A stretch of 28,520 bases of DNA from QYOJ01 sp043806735 (GTDB taxonomy: Bacteria > Bacteroidota > Bacteroidia > Bacteroidales > FEN-979): positions 1-28,520 of the forward strand of contig JAZDGR010000093.1 in assembly GCA_043806735.1 (NCBI GenBank). The letters are read 5' to 3'. Positions 1-7,620 of the stretch are shown one piece after another; position 1 is the stretch's first letter; each line of letters begins with the position of its first letter. The translations under genes were made by a program, and so were the position numbers. The notes beneath the pieces were generated by a model. The model worked only from the letters and a program-made list of their open reading frames with translations, ran no database searches and was not told where the DNA came from.

Positions 1-1153
1 TAATGTATTCGATGGCAATACCGTAGCAATTTCCGCCAGTAAAACGGAACATTCAGTCCTGTTAAATAACGAGTTTGATTACAACCGTAACGCCGGCCTC
101 AGCCTTGACGGGCAATCGGACATGGACACCCTCACCGGCAATACGTTTCGGATGCCTACCGTTTTTCATGTTGCCAATAGTTCGACAAACGATATTGACG
201 CCCTCAACAATACCTGGATGCCGGGGGACACGGCCCTGATTTCCGAGAAGATCTTTGACAAACACGACAACCCGGCCAAAGGGGAGGTATTCTGGTGGCC
301 GGTCAACCCGTCACCCCCGGTTACCTGGCAAACCGATCCTCCTTGCGACATGGCCGAACCGCAATCAACCTGGTACGGCTATCCAGAAGTGGGTTATCCG
401 GCTCCGGTCAAATTCGCCGATAGCCTCTATTTTGATACTGAAGATAAAATGGTCGGCGCCGCGTCGGTAAAATTTGTCACTTCCCGGGGATGGTATGTTG
501 CCCTCAATTACCGTCCATCCGGTGATTCCCTGGCTTCCTGGACGTTGAGTGAAACCGATTCCCTCTATTTCTGGGTCAAAACAAAAAAATTCATTCCTTA
601 CGGCTTCCAGTACTTCCAGATCCGGATCGGCGACCGCCAGGGCAACTACTTCCGGTATGCGGCGTCCCCCAACCTCCTGAACAATGCCCATGAAGTGTGG
701 AAACGGTATGCCTTCCCGCTCACCGGGAATGCAACTTTCCAGCGGGCAATGGTGGGCCAGATGTCGTGGGACGATGTGAATTACGTGGAATTTTGGGCCG
801 ACACCTGGGATTTTGGCTACACCCTCTGGCTCGACGGGGTTCAATTCTTTAATTGCGAACCCGTTACCGGACAAGAAATGCCTCCGGCAAAGGAACCGGT
901 TATTGTCCGGAATTACCCGAATCCCTTTTCCGGATCCACTACCATCGGATTTGAGCTGGCTCGACGGGAATACGTAGTACTGTCGGTCTCTGATATCAGG
1001 GGAAATCCGGTGGTAACACTCCTGGATAACGTACTGGATCAGGGTCAGTACAACATTGACTTTCCCGGGGAGGGTCTTCCTCCGGGGATCTATTTTGCCC
1101 TCCTCCGAACGAATGAAAAATCCAAGGTCATTAAAATGGTGAAGATCAACTAG
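1..1153 (+). CDS. Secreted beta-helix protein with T9SS type A sorting domain (5' partial)
   Basis: The reading frame is open from base 2, so the gene begins upstream of the window; 383 residues are visible. The first ~50 residues have the N-x-F / L-x-N-N-x-F rhythm of right-handed parallel beta-helix coils. The middle (about 420-870) resembles a beta-sandwich or galactose-binding-like module: it has alternating hydrophobic strands, many W/Y/F residues, and ends in W-L-D-G-V-Q-F. The last ~80 residues are a typical T9SS type A C-terminal domain, starting with N-Y-P-N-P-F, then D-I-R-G-N-P, P-P-G-I-Y-F and a basic end V-K-I-N. By family knowledge this tail directs export through the outer membrane and is removed or used for cell-surface attachment. 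Enzymatic activity (for example polysaccharide lyase) cannot be judged because the N-terminal part is missing. It is followed by a 231-bp gap of short repeats. Confidence 0.85.
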   Translation, partial: NVFDGNTVAISASKTEHSVLLNNEFDYNRNAGLSLDGQSDMDTLTGNTFRMPTVFHVANSSTNDIDALNNTWMPGDTALISEKIFDKHDNPAKGEVFWWPVNPSPPVTWQTDPPCDMAEPQSTWYGYPEVGYPAPVKFADSLYFDTEDKMVGAASVKFVTSRGWYVALNYRPSGDSLASWTLSETDSLYFWVKTKKFIPYGFQYFQIRIGDRQGNYFRYAASPNLLNNAHEVWKRYAFPLTGNATFQRAMVGQMSWDDVNYVEFWADTWDFGYTLWLDGVQFFNCEPVTGQEMPPAKEPVIVRNYPNPFSGSTTIGFELARREYVVLSVSDIRGNPVVTLLDNVLDQGQYNIDFPGEGLPPGIYFALLRTNEKSKVIKMVKIN

Positions 1154-1180
1154 TTCAATCTCTCAAACGCCTCTGCCCCA

Positions 1181-1248
1181 GTGTAAAGTGCGAAGCCAGA
1201 AGTACGAAGTACGAACGCAAGTTAGAAGTACGAAGTTCGAAGTTCAAA
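1181..1248. repeat. Degenerate 7-bp tandem array (GTACGAA type)
   Basis: Nine 7-bp units follow one another in phase: GTGTAAA, GTGCGAA, GCCAGAA, GTACGAA, GTACGAA, then one 5-bp slip (CGCAA), then GTTAGAA, GTACGAA, GTTCGAA, GTTCAAA. It lies between the stop of the first gene and mnmA. There are no spacers, so it is not CRISPR, and no open frame of note crosses it. Confidence 0.8.
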
Positions 1249-1251
1249 AAA

Positions 1252-1324
1252 ATCCGTGAAAATCTGCGTTGCCGAAGGCATCAGTGTCATCCGCGTACCA
1301 TTGTAAAATAGCGAGGTAGCGAGG
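1252..1324. repeat. ATC(C/T/A)GYG-type short interspersed repeat plus TAGCGAGG duplication
   Basis: Four related words occur in 44 bp: ATCCGTG at 1252, ATCTGCG at 1262, ATCAGTG at 1280 and ATCCGCG at 1289. An exact 8-bp direct duplication, TAGCGAGG, follows at 1309 and 1317. Together with the adjoining 7-bp array this fills nearly the whole gap before mnmA. Words of this kind are common in intergenic repeats of environmental bacterial genomes; that comparison is from memory, not a search. Confidence 0.6.
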
Positions 1325-1343
1325 CGGCGAATAAGAATTTTGA

Positions 1344-1351
1344 TACCTTTG
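1344..1351 (+). promoter_or_regulatory. Candidate -7 element for mnmA
   Basis: TACCTTTG matches the Bacteroidetes -7 consensus TAnnTTTG exactly. No good -33 TTTG was found at the usual spacing. Transcription would start near 1357, 28 bp before the chosen GTG start, which argues against the longer reading frame that begins at TTG 1340. Confidence 0.4.
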
Positions 1352-1384
1352 CATGCACGTTTTCATATATGTAAAAGGAACCGG

Positions 1385-2455
1385 GTGAACGAGAGAAAAA
1401 AAGTACTAGTGGGTTTGAGCGGGGGAGTGGACTCTGCTGTGGCAGCAGTTCTGCTGAAACGGCAGGGGTTCGAGGTCATCGGGGTGACCATGGCGATCTG
1501 GGACGGCCGGTACAGCGCTTCCGGGAAGCATGCCTGTTACGGGCCCGATGAAGAAGAAGAGATCCGGGAAGCGCGAGAAATTGCCGGGCTACTCGAAATC
1601 CCGTACCATGTGTTTGATTGCGCGGCAGAATACAAGGAATCGGTGCTAAAGTATTTTAAAACCGAATACCTCTCAGGCCGTACCCCCAATCCCTGTGTAA
1701 AATGCAACCAGTTAATCAAATTCGGACTGCTGCCGCTGCTTGCGGAAAAAGGAGGATTACCTTACGACTATTTTGCCACCGGCCACTATGCACGGGTGGA
1801 ATGGAGCGCTTCCGGAAACCGGTTTTTACTGAAAAAAAGCGTTGATCAAAAAAAAGATCAGACCTATTTCATCTACCGGCTGTCACAGGATCAATTGAGT
1901 AAAGTACTTCTTCCTTTGGGCGGATACACCAAAGAAGAGGTGAAAAAACTGGCCCGCGAAGCGGGAATACCGGCCGTGGACAAAGAGGAGAGCCAGGATT
2001 TCTACGGCGGTGATTTCAAGGACCTCCTGGAAATGGAAGAGACGCCCGGAGATATCATGCTGACCTCGGGCCAGGTTTTAGGTACCCATAAAGGTTTCTG
2101 GAACTACACCATCGGACAACGGAAAGGATTGGGAGTCGCCTATTCGGAACCCCTGTACGTAGTGAAATTGGATCCGGATCAGAACCGGGTGATTGTCGGC
2201 ACGAAAAACGAAACCCTGAAGACAGGTTTCACCGTTACGGATCTCAACTGGATCGCCATTCCCCGGCTGGAACAACCCATGGAGGTCGCGTGTAAAATAC
2301 GATCGGCACAAAAAGAACGGGAAGCCCGGATCGAACCTGCCGGCCAGGGAGCTGTCCGCGTGACGTTTTTCCACCCCAACGACGCCATCGCTCCCGGACA
2401 AAGCGCTGTGTTCTACGACGGGGATAATGTGCTAGGAGGAGGAATCATTGTTTAA
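1385..2455 (+). CDS. mnmA: tRNA-specific 2-thiouridylase MnmA, paired-cysteine variant
   Basis: This cytoplasmic enzyme activates U34 of Lys, Glu and Gln tRNAs with ATP and inserts sulfur (s2U34). The protein is 356 residues, normal for the family. The PP-loop S-G-G-V-D-S is at residues 12-17 and T-G-H-Y-A-R lies in the middle. The motif N-P-C-V-K-C-N carries Cys104 and Cys107, and there is a further Cys51 in A-C-Y-G. The family's second catalytic cysteine, normally in an S-x-x-I-C-F context, is absent: the sequence there is S203-Q-D-F-Y-G-G. The GTG start at 1385 gives the expected short N-terminus before the PP-loop and has AAAAGGA about 8 bases upstream; a TTG at 1340 would fall in the candidate promoter. 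The following M28 gene is 76 bp away, across a repeat array. The identification is firm; the exact sulfur chemistry is an inference. Confidence 0.93.
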   Translation: MNERKKVLVGLSGGVDSAVAAVLLKRQGFEVIGVTMAIWDGRYSASGKHACYGPDEEEEIREAREIAGLLEIPYHVFDCAAEYKESVLKYFKTEYLSGRTPNPCVKCNQLIKFGLLPLLAEKGGLPYDYFATGHYARVEWSASGNRFLLKKSVDQKKDQTYFIYRLSQDQLSKVLLPLGGYTKEEVKKLAREAGIPAVDKEESQDFYGGDFKDLLEMEETPGDIMLTSGQVLGTHKGFWNYTIGQRKGLGVAYSEPLYVVKLDPDQNRVIVGTKNETLKTGFTVTDLNWIAIPRLEQPMEVACKIRSAQKEREARIEPAGQGAVRVTFFHPNDAIAPGQSAVFYDGDNVLGGGIIV

Positions 2456-2459
2456 TTAA

Positions 2460-2529
2460 GAATTCAGAATTCAGAATTAAGAATTAAAATGACCAATGAC
2501 CAATGACTAATGACCAAAGACCAATGACC
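2460..2529. repeat. Perfectly phased array of ten 7-bp units ending 2 bp before an ATG
   Basis: Ten units follow without a slip: GAATTCA twice, GAATTAA twice, then AATGACC, AATGACC, AATGACT, AATGACC, AAAGACC and AATGACC. The next two bases are CT and then the ATG of the M28 peptidase gene at 2532. The array therefore occupies the complete mnmA to peptidase gap, including the place where a ribosome binding site would be. Confidence 0.9.
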
Positions 2530-2531
2530 CT

Positions 2532-4313
2532 ATGAAAATCTTCTGCCTCTCTGTTTTACTGGTCCTGCTGAATGGGACCGGTTTTGCCCAGGATAAAAGC
2601 CGGATCAGCCCGCAGGATCTGAAGAAACATGTTGAATTTCTGGCCTCCGATTCCCTGAAAGGCCGTAAACCCGGTACTCCCGAAGCGGGAATTGCCGCCA
2701 GGTACATCCTTCAGAACTTCCTGTCAGATGGACTCAAACCCCTCTGTGATAACGGGTTTCAGTACTTTTATGTGGTGACCGATGTGCACCTTGGTGGAAA
2801 TAACCTGCTTTCCCTCGGTGGGATCCAGTACGAAGTAATGACGGACTTTGTTCCGCTGGCTTTTTCCTCCAGCGGAAGGGTGTTTGCTCCGGTTGTTTTT
2901 GCAGGATATGGATTTGACATTGAACAGGATAGCTTAAAATGGAACGACTACCAGGGGCTGGATGTGACCGGGAAATGGGTACTGATCTTCCGTGCCGATC
3001 CCGAACCTGATAATGCGGATAGCAAATTCATCCCTTTCAGCGATGTCCGCAGTAAAATCCTTACCGCCAAAGACAAAGGAGCTGCCGGTGTGCTCCTGGT
3101 TACGCCAAAAAGCATGGAAAAAGAGGATAAGCTGATGTCTCTTGTGGTGGAAAATAACGAAGTCACCGCCGGTATTCCCGTGATTCACCTGAAACGAACC
3201 ATGGCAGACAAGTTTTTACAGTCTGCCGGGTTTACGGCGGATAGCCTTGATGCGCTGATCATCGCTGAGAAACGACCCAGAAGCATACTGTTATCAGATA
3301 GTCTGCTTGCTCAAACGGAGGTGATTCAGGAGAAACAGCAAACCGTGAATGCTGTTGCCATGCTGGAAGGGAACAATCCTGCATGGAAAGACCAGTACCT
3401 GGTGATCGGAGCCCATTATGACCATCTTGGAATGGGAGGCCCCGGTTCCAATTCCCGGATGCCGGATACCATTGCAGTGCATAACGGAGCGGATGACAAT
3501 GCCTCAGGTACGGCGATGGTGATTGAACTAGCCAGGATCCTTTCGCAAAAAAAATCAGAGCTGGGAAGAAGTATCATTTTTGTTGCTTTCAGTGCCGAAG
3601 AGATGGGCCTGCTGGGTTCCCGGTTCTTCATCGACAATCCCCCCGTACCTCTGAAGGGGATCAAAGCGATGTTCAACTTCGATATGGTCGGGCGCTTCGA
3701 TAAGGAGAAGAACTCCATCTCGGTGAGTGGTACCGGCACTTCGGTCGAGTCCGATTCCTTGCTCCGAATCTTTGAAAAAGAACTGCCTTTTCAGGTTACG
3801 CATGCTTCCGACGGGTATGGACCCTCCGACCATACTGCCTTTTACGCAGCCAATATCCCTGTCTTCTATTTCAATACGGGCGTTCACATCGATTACCATA
3901 CCCCGTTCGACGATACGGAAAAACTGGATTTTGACAACGAAGCAAGAGTTGCCGGTTTTGCCACCGATGTCATCCTGGCTGTCGACCGGTTGAACCAACC
4001 GTTAACGTTTCAGGAATCGGGCAGTAAAACAAATGTCGGCCGCATGGGACGCAAATTGAAAGTTACCCTGGGGATCATGCCCGATTTTGCCGGGACCGAA
4101 AAACGTGGACTCCGGGTGGATGGCGTGACCAAAGGAGGTCCGGCTGATCGTGGAGGCCTCCAGAAAGGAGATATCATCATCTCCATCAACGGCCTGAAGG
4201 TGGGAAATATCTATGAATATATGTCGCGCCTGTCAAAGCTGAAACACGGACAAACCATCAGCGTGGAGGTGATCCGCAACGAAAAAAACGAAGTATTATT
4301 GATCCAGTTGTAA
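2532..4313 (+). CDS. Secreted M28 family metallopeptidase with C-terminal PDZ domain
   Basis: A 593-residue protein with a signal peptide (about residues 1-19, cleavage after F-A), so it is probably periplasmic or exported. A protease-associated-type insert lies between roughly residues 100 and 270. The M28 di-zinc aminopeptidase core follows: A-H295-Y-D-H-L-G, G-A-D321-D-N-A-S-G, S-A-E356-E357-M-G, N-F-D384-M-V-G and Y-H456-T-P-F-D. These match the usual metal ligands and general base. Residues ~510-593 form a PDZ domain with G-G-P-A-D-R-G-G-L and G-D-I-I-I-S-I-N-G. Known relatives are aminopeptidases or glutaminyl-cyclase-like proteins; all catalytic residues are present, so a peptidase is likely. 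The GtrA-family gene follows 13 bp downstream, suggesting a shared transcript. Confidence 0.92.
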   Translation: MKIFCLSVLLVLLNGTGFAQDKSRISPQDLKKHVEFLASDSLKGRKPGTPEAGIAARYILQNFLSDGLKPLCDNGFQYFYVVTDVHLGGNNLLSLGGIQYEVMTDFVPLAFSSSGRVFAPVVFAGYGFDIEQDSLKWNDYQGLDVTGKWVLIFRADPEPDNADSKFIPFSDVRSKILTAKDKGAAGVLLVTPKSMEKEDKLMSLVVENNEVTAGIPVIHLKRTMADKFLQSAGFTADSLDALIIAEKRPRSILLSDSLLAQTEVIQEKQQTVNAVAMLEGNNPAWKDQYLVIGAHYDHLGMGGPGSNSRMPDTIAVHNGADDNASGTAMVIELARILSQKKSELGRSIIFVAFSAEEMGLLGSRFFIDNPPVPLKGIKAMFNFDMVGRFDKEKNSISVSGTGTSVESDSLLRIFEKELPFQVTHASDGYGPSDHTAFYAANIPVFYFNTGVHIDYHTPFDDTEKLDFDNEARVAGFATDVILAVDRLNQPLTFQESGSKTNVGRMGRKLKVTLGIMPDFAGTEKRGLRVDGVTKGGPADRGGLQKGDIIISINGLKVGNIYEYMSRLSKLKHGQTISVEVIRNEKNEVLLIQL

Positions 4314-4326
4314 GGGGGGTAACCCG

Positions 4327-4722
4327 ATGAACGAGTTCTTTTCAGAAGCTTTTCTCCTTAAATTTGTCAAGTTCGGGATCGTCGGTTTCTCAGGTGTCAT
4401 TGTCGATTTCTCGATCACCTTCCTCTGCAAGGAATACCTGAAGATCCAGAAATACATCTCCAACGCCATTGGCTTTACCATCGCCGCAACGACCAACTAC
4501 ATGATGAACCGGGTATGGACATTCGAAAGCCACAACCCGAATATCATGATTGAATTTACCCGGTTCTTCATCATTGCGCTGATCGGCTTGGGAATCAACA
4601 GCGCCATCGTATGGGCGATGTCGGGAAAGCTGAAGGTCAATTTCTATATTTCCAAACTGGTTGCTACCGTCGTGGTCACAGCCTGGAACTTCCTGATCAA
4701 CGCGTACTATACTTTTGTATAA
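4327..4722 (+). CDS. GtrA family membrane protein
   Basis: A 131-residue protein with four predicted membrane helices, the standard size and topology of the GtrA family. The first helix has K-F-G-I-V-G-F-S-G, and the family feature N-Y-x-x-N-R-x-W-T-F is present as N-Y-M-M-N-R-V-W-T-F after helix 2; the C-terminus ends in N-A-Y-Y-T-F-V. GtrA-like proteins are thought to move or position polyprenyl-linked sugars in cell-surface glycan synthesis, but no glycosyltransferase gene is adjacent, so the substrate is unknown. The start has a purine-rich AGGGGGG at 4313-4319, seven bases before ATG, one of the few Shine-Dalgarno-like sites in the window. It converges with the ChaN-like gene with only 3 bp between the stop codons. 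Confidence 0.88.
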   Translation: MNEFFSEAFLLKFVKFGIVGFSGVIVDFSITFLCKEYLKIQKYISNAIGFTIAATTNYMMNRVWTFESHNPNIMIEFTRFFIIALIGLGINSAIVWAMSGKLKVNFYISKLVATVVVTAWNFLINAYYTFV

Positions 4723-4725
4723 GCG

Positions 4726-5613
4726 CTACCGGGTTTTCGTCATCGACTTGGGGATGCAGATGATGTAATCGGCTTTCCCCAGATGCTCGGAAGAAAGGCT
4801 GTCGAGGGATTCCTGCTCCACACAGGTGATGGTCAGGATGTTTGTGTCAAAGGGAAATCTCCTGGCATAATCTTTCAGATACCACACAGTGCCTTCAAAA
4901 TTGTCGCTGTGGTAAGCTCCGTTAAAATGGAGGATGGTGATCCCCTCTCCCAGATTTTTATAAATGAAATATCCCATCGTTGCATCTTTCATGGCCTGCG
5001 CTTCGGCAAGATGCATGCTCTGATGCGTAGGGCCTCCTTCCTGAAACATGGCATTCATGGATTTGTAGCAATTCAGGTTCGAGTCGTACTTGATGGGCAG
5101 GGGAGCGATCATGGCCCGCTGGTATCCATTGATGCTATCGAGACCTGAGAATCCCTTGGAATTGACAATGGCGGCATACCTTCGCGGGATATTCGTGGCG
5201 ACAAACTTCAGTCCGTGTTCCCGCGCATAATCGACCAGAGGAGCATAATCGGTCTTGTAGTTCGACCAAAGCTTCGCTTCGTTCTCGAAATCTTTTTTCC
5301 GGATGAACTTCCGGGTATATTCATTCAGCAATAGCTGGTTGTCGGTTTCAAACATTTCGGCAGCGAGAACCAACCGGTCGTTTTTTGCTTCGCAGAGATC
5401 TTTCATGAGTTCGAATTCCAGCCAGTGGGAGATCGGATTGTCGTGCAATTCACCGAAAAAGACCACCTGGGAATTCTCCGCATCTTTCAGCAGGTCTTTG
5501 TATTTTGCTTTTTTTCCTTTGGCGTCATAGATCAGGTATGCGGGTTTGTCGGATAACCCTGCACTGATCAGCAACACGGAACAGAAGGCGAAAATTATAG
5601 AACGGATTTTCAT
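4726..5613 (-). CDS. ChaN-like protein (haem-binding uptake, Tiki superfamily)
   Basis: A 295-residue protein with an N-terminal signal sequence (about residues 1-21) and no clear lipobox. Motifs of the ChaN / PF04187 family are visible: V-F-F-G-E-L-H-D-N-P near residue 50, L-A-A-E-M-F-E-T-D, V-A-T-N-I-P-R-R-Y, A-Q-A-M-K-D-A-T-M and a late H-F-N-G-A-Y-H-S-D. The paired E-x-H and G-A-x-H motifs are typical of this fold, which has been linked to haem binding in some members and to metalloprotease-like TIKI domains in others. It is the last gene of the leftward run, 9 bp behind the S41 protease, and would be co-transcribed with it. The biochemical role is not established. Confidence 0.82.
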   Translation of the reverse strand: MKIRSIIFAFCSVLLISAGLSDKPAYLIYDAKGKKAKYKDLLKDAENSQVVFFGELHDNPISHWLEFELMKDLCEAKNDRLVLAAEMFETDNQLLLNEYTRKFIRKKDFENEAKLWSNYKTDYAPLVDYAREHGLKFVATNIPRRYAAIVNSKGFSGLDSINGYQRAMIAPLPIKYDSNLNCYKSMNAMFQEGGPTHQSMHLAEAQAMKDATMGYFIYKNLGEGITILHFNGAYHSDNFEGTVWYLKDYARRFPFDTNILTITCVEQESLDSLSSEHLGKADYIICIPKSMTKTR

Positions 5614-5622
5614 AGGCTTGAT

Positions 5623-7362
5623 TTATTCATTTTCTGTGTCGGGTTCTTCCGGGATTTCTTCATCCACGGTCTCTGGCATGACCGGTTCTACGGGTTGTAC
5701 ATAGGTTCTGGATAGAATCGCATTGTACTTGCCTGGATCTTTCAGGATTTCCAGCGCCATGGCCAGTTCAGGATCGTTCTCCAGGGAGGCCTCCACCTTT
5801 CCTTTCTGATAATAGTACCGCGTCACGATATCCATTCTGAGAAGTTCCTTGATCTGGCCCTCGTACTTGGTGATATCCGCCTGCTTATCTTCAGCCATGT
5901 GTGCCTTCAGATGGGCATACTCTTCCTTGAGCCCGTCGAAATAATGCTCCTTTTCAGCTTCAGTCTTGAGACGATCCAGCGCCTGTTCGCTGCGGGTAGT
6001 ATAGGTGTAATTCTTATCCTTAATGAAAGCAAGGAAATCCTGGTATGTGCTGTCCGTGATTTTAAAATCAGCGACAGGCCCGATCTCCGGATGTTCCCGG
6101 CGATATTGTGTGGCAAAATCAAAGATCAGGAATTTGCTGTAGAGGGTCAATGCAATCTGGCTGAACTTCCGGGGCTGTACCGTAACATCGGGAGTGATCC
6201 CTCCGCCGTCATATACTTTCCGGCCGTTTTTTGTCTGAAACTCCCGGATCAGCGAATCGGGAATTTTTGTGAAATATCCGTTGTTGTCTTTATGGCTGTA
6301 ATCAATTGCCTGTATGCAACGGCCGCTCGGGATGTAGTATTTCGCAACGGTTATTTTAAGCTGGGCGTTGTAGCTCAGTGGAACCACATTCTGCACCAGG
6401 CCCTTCCCGAAGGTTCGCTGTCCGACAATCACGCCCCGGTCAAGGTCCTGCATCGCGCCGGCAAAGATTTCACTGGCAGAAGCGCTCTGGTTGTCTACCA
6501 ACACCACCAGCGGAAGCTTCAGATCGACGGGAGGATAAGAGGTCTCATAGGTTCGATTGCGGTCTTTGACTTTCCCTTTGGTCGTCACGATCTCCTGGTT
6601 TCGTTCCACAAAGATGTTCGACAGATCGACGGATTCGTTCAGCAACCCGCCTCCATTCCCGCGCAGGTCCATGATGATCCCTCTCAGGGAAGGATTTTCC
6701 TTGAGTTTCAGGAGGGTTTGTTTGGTTTCCCTGCCGGCATTCTGGGTAAATCCGGTTAGTTTGATAAACCCGAACTCTCCATCAACCAGTCCGTAATAGG
6801 GGATATTCTCTATTTTGATGTTTTCCCGTATGATGGTTTTCTCAATAGGCTGATCCATCCCGTCCCGGATAATTTTCAGTTGGACAGTAGTTCCAGCCTG
6901 TCCTTTCAGGATCGCGCTCACTTCGTCGTAGCTTTTCCCTTCTGCGTTCTGGCCATTGACCTCGAGGATCTTGTCTCCTGCAAGAAGCCCTGCTTTTTGA
7001 GCGGGAGAGCCCTCATAGGGCTCCGAGATGATCACAAAGTCTCCCTGTTGATGGATCAAAGCTCCGATCCCTCCATACTGACCGGTGGTCATGAACTTGT
7101 AATCTTCAACTTCGGTTTCCGGGATATAGTTCGTATACGGATCAAGGGATTGTAACATGGCGTCGATCCCTGATTTTGTCATCTCACCGGGCTGGATCTC
7201 GTCTACATATTCCGCATTGAGTTCCTTCACTACATCGGCGTAGATATCCAGGTTCTTCAGGATTTCAAAAGTCTGATCCTGTTGAGTTTGAGAAAATCCT
7301 GTAATGCTCAAAAGCAGAAACAGTCCCGTCGCTGCTATACAACTAATCTGTTTTATCCTCAT
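5623..7362 (-). CDS. S41 family C-terminal processing peptidase
   Basis: A 579-residue exported protease with a signal peptide at residues 1-24. A PDZ domain spans about residues 94-168 (Y-G-G-I-G-A and A-G-D-K-I-L-E-V-N-G). The S41 catalytic core follows, with M-D-L-R-G-N-G-G-G-L at ~231-240, the N-Q-S-A-S-A-S-E segment and T-F-G-K-G-L-V-Q. Ser295 and Lys320 are 25 residues apart, the same spacing as the Ser/Lys dyad of E. coli Prc. The last ~20 residues are rich in P and E, a disordered acidic tail. Members cleave C-terminal ends of periplasmic substrates. The start ATG immediately follows a 7-bp repeat array (minus-strand sense). It sits between yidD (upstream) and the ChaN-like gene (downstream). 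Confidence 0.95.
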   Translation of the reverse strand: MRIKQISCIAATGLFLLLSITGFSQTQQDQTFEILKNLDIYADVVKELNAEYVDEIQPGEMTKSGIDAMLQSLDPYTNYIPETEVEDYKFMTTGQYGGIGALIHQQGDFVIISEPYEGSPAQKAGLLAGDKILEVNGQNAEGKSYDEVSAILKGQAGTTVQLKIIRDGMDQPIEKTIIRENIKIENIPYYGLVDGEFGFIKLTGFTQNAGRETKQTLLKLKENPSLRGIIMDLRGNGGGLLNESVDLSNIFVERNQEIVTTKGKVKDRNRTYETSYPPVDLKLPLVVLVDNQSASASEIFAGAMQDLDRGVIVGQRTFGKGLVQNVVPLSYNAQLKITVAKYYIPSGRCIQAIDYSHKDNNGYFTKIPDSLIREFQTKNGRKVYDGGGITPDVTVQPRKFSQIALTLYSKFLIFDFATQYRREHPEIGPVADFKITDSTYQDFLAFIKDKNYTYTTRSEQALDRLKTEAEKEHYFDGLKEEYAHLKAHMAEDKQADITKYEGQIKELLRMDIVTRYYYQKGKVEASLENDPELAMALEILKDPGKYNAILSRTYVQPVEPVMPETVDEEIPEEPDTENE

Positions 7363-7397
7363 AATTCGTAATTCGTAATTCGCAACTCGTCATTCTT
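7363..7397. repeat. 7-bp tandem array ending at the S41 protease ATG
   Basis: On the plus strand the units are AATTCGT, AATTCGT, AATTCGC, AACTCGT and CATTCTT. Read on the coding (minus) strand, the array fills the gap from the yidD stop and runs directly into the ATG of the S41 protease at 7362. The distal end overlaps the yidD stop codon (7390-7392). Confidence 0.82.
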
Positions 7398-7620
7398 CCC
7401 CGGGTACCGGATCATACCCACTTCCCCCCCAGGGTTGGCATCTCAGGATCCGTTTCAGGGCCAGCCATCCCCCCTTAAGCGGGCCGAATTTTTGTATTGC
7501 CTCTATTCCGTAAGCTGAACAGGATGGCATATACCGGCACGAGGGCATCAGATAAGGAGATATGGCTCCCTGGTATATCCGGATGAGTAAAATGAAAAAA
7601 CTACTCAGCAGCCTTTTCAA
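7390..7620 (-). CDS. yidD: Membrane protein insertion efficiency factor YidD
   Basis: A 76-residue protein typical in length for YidD. It shows the family signature throughout: I-R-I-Y-Q-G-A-I-S-P near the N-terminus, P-S-C-R-Y-M-P-S-C-S-A-Y with the two conserved cysteines, G-P-L-K-G-G-W-L-A-L-K-R-I-L-R-C with a third cysteine, and G-Y-D-P-V-P. YidD is a small amphipathic protein at the inner membrane that assists YidC-dependent insertion. Its first 20 bases overlap the 3' end of rnpA, the well-known rnpA-yidD pairing, which supports translational coupling. Confidence 0.96.
   Translation of the reverse strand: MKRLLSSFFILLIRIYQGAISPYLMPSCRYMPSCSAYGIEAIQKFGPLKGGWLALKRILRCQPWGGSGYDPVPGEE

Noticed and set aside
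1181..1324. Possible CRISPR array in the gap before mnmA
   Set aside because: The repeats are 7-8 bp, contiguous and degenerate, with no spacers and no cas genes nearby.
4723..4740. Terminator between the converging GtrA and ChaN-like genes
   Set aside because: The genes are only 3 bp apart and I saw no convincing stem with a T-run in either direction.
5899..6759. Plus-strand open frame opposite the S41 protease (286 codons)
   Set aside because: The protease on the other strand has complete catalytic motifs; the antisense frame has no recognisable features or start signals.
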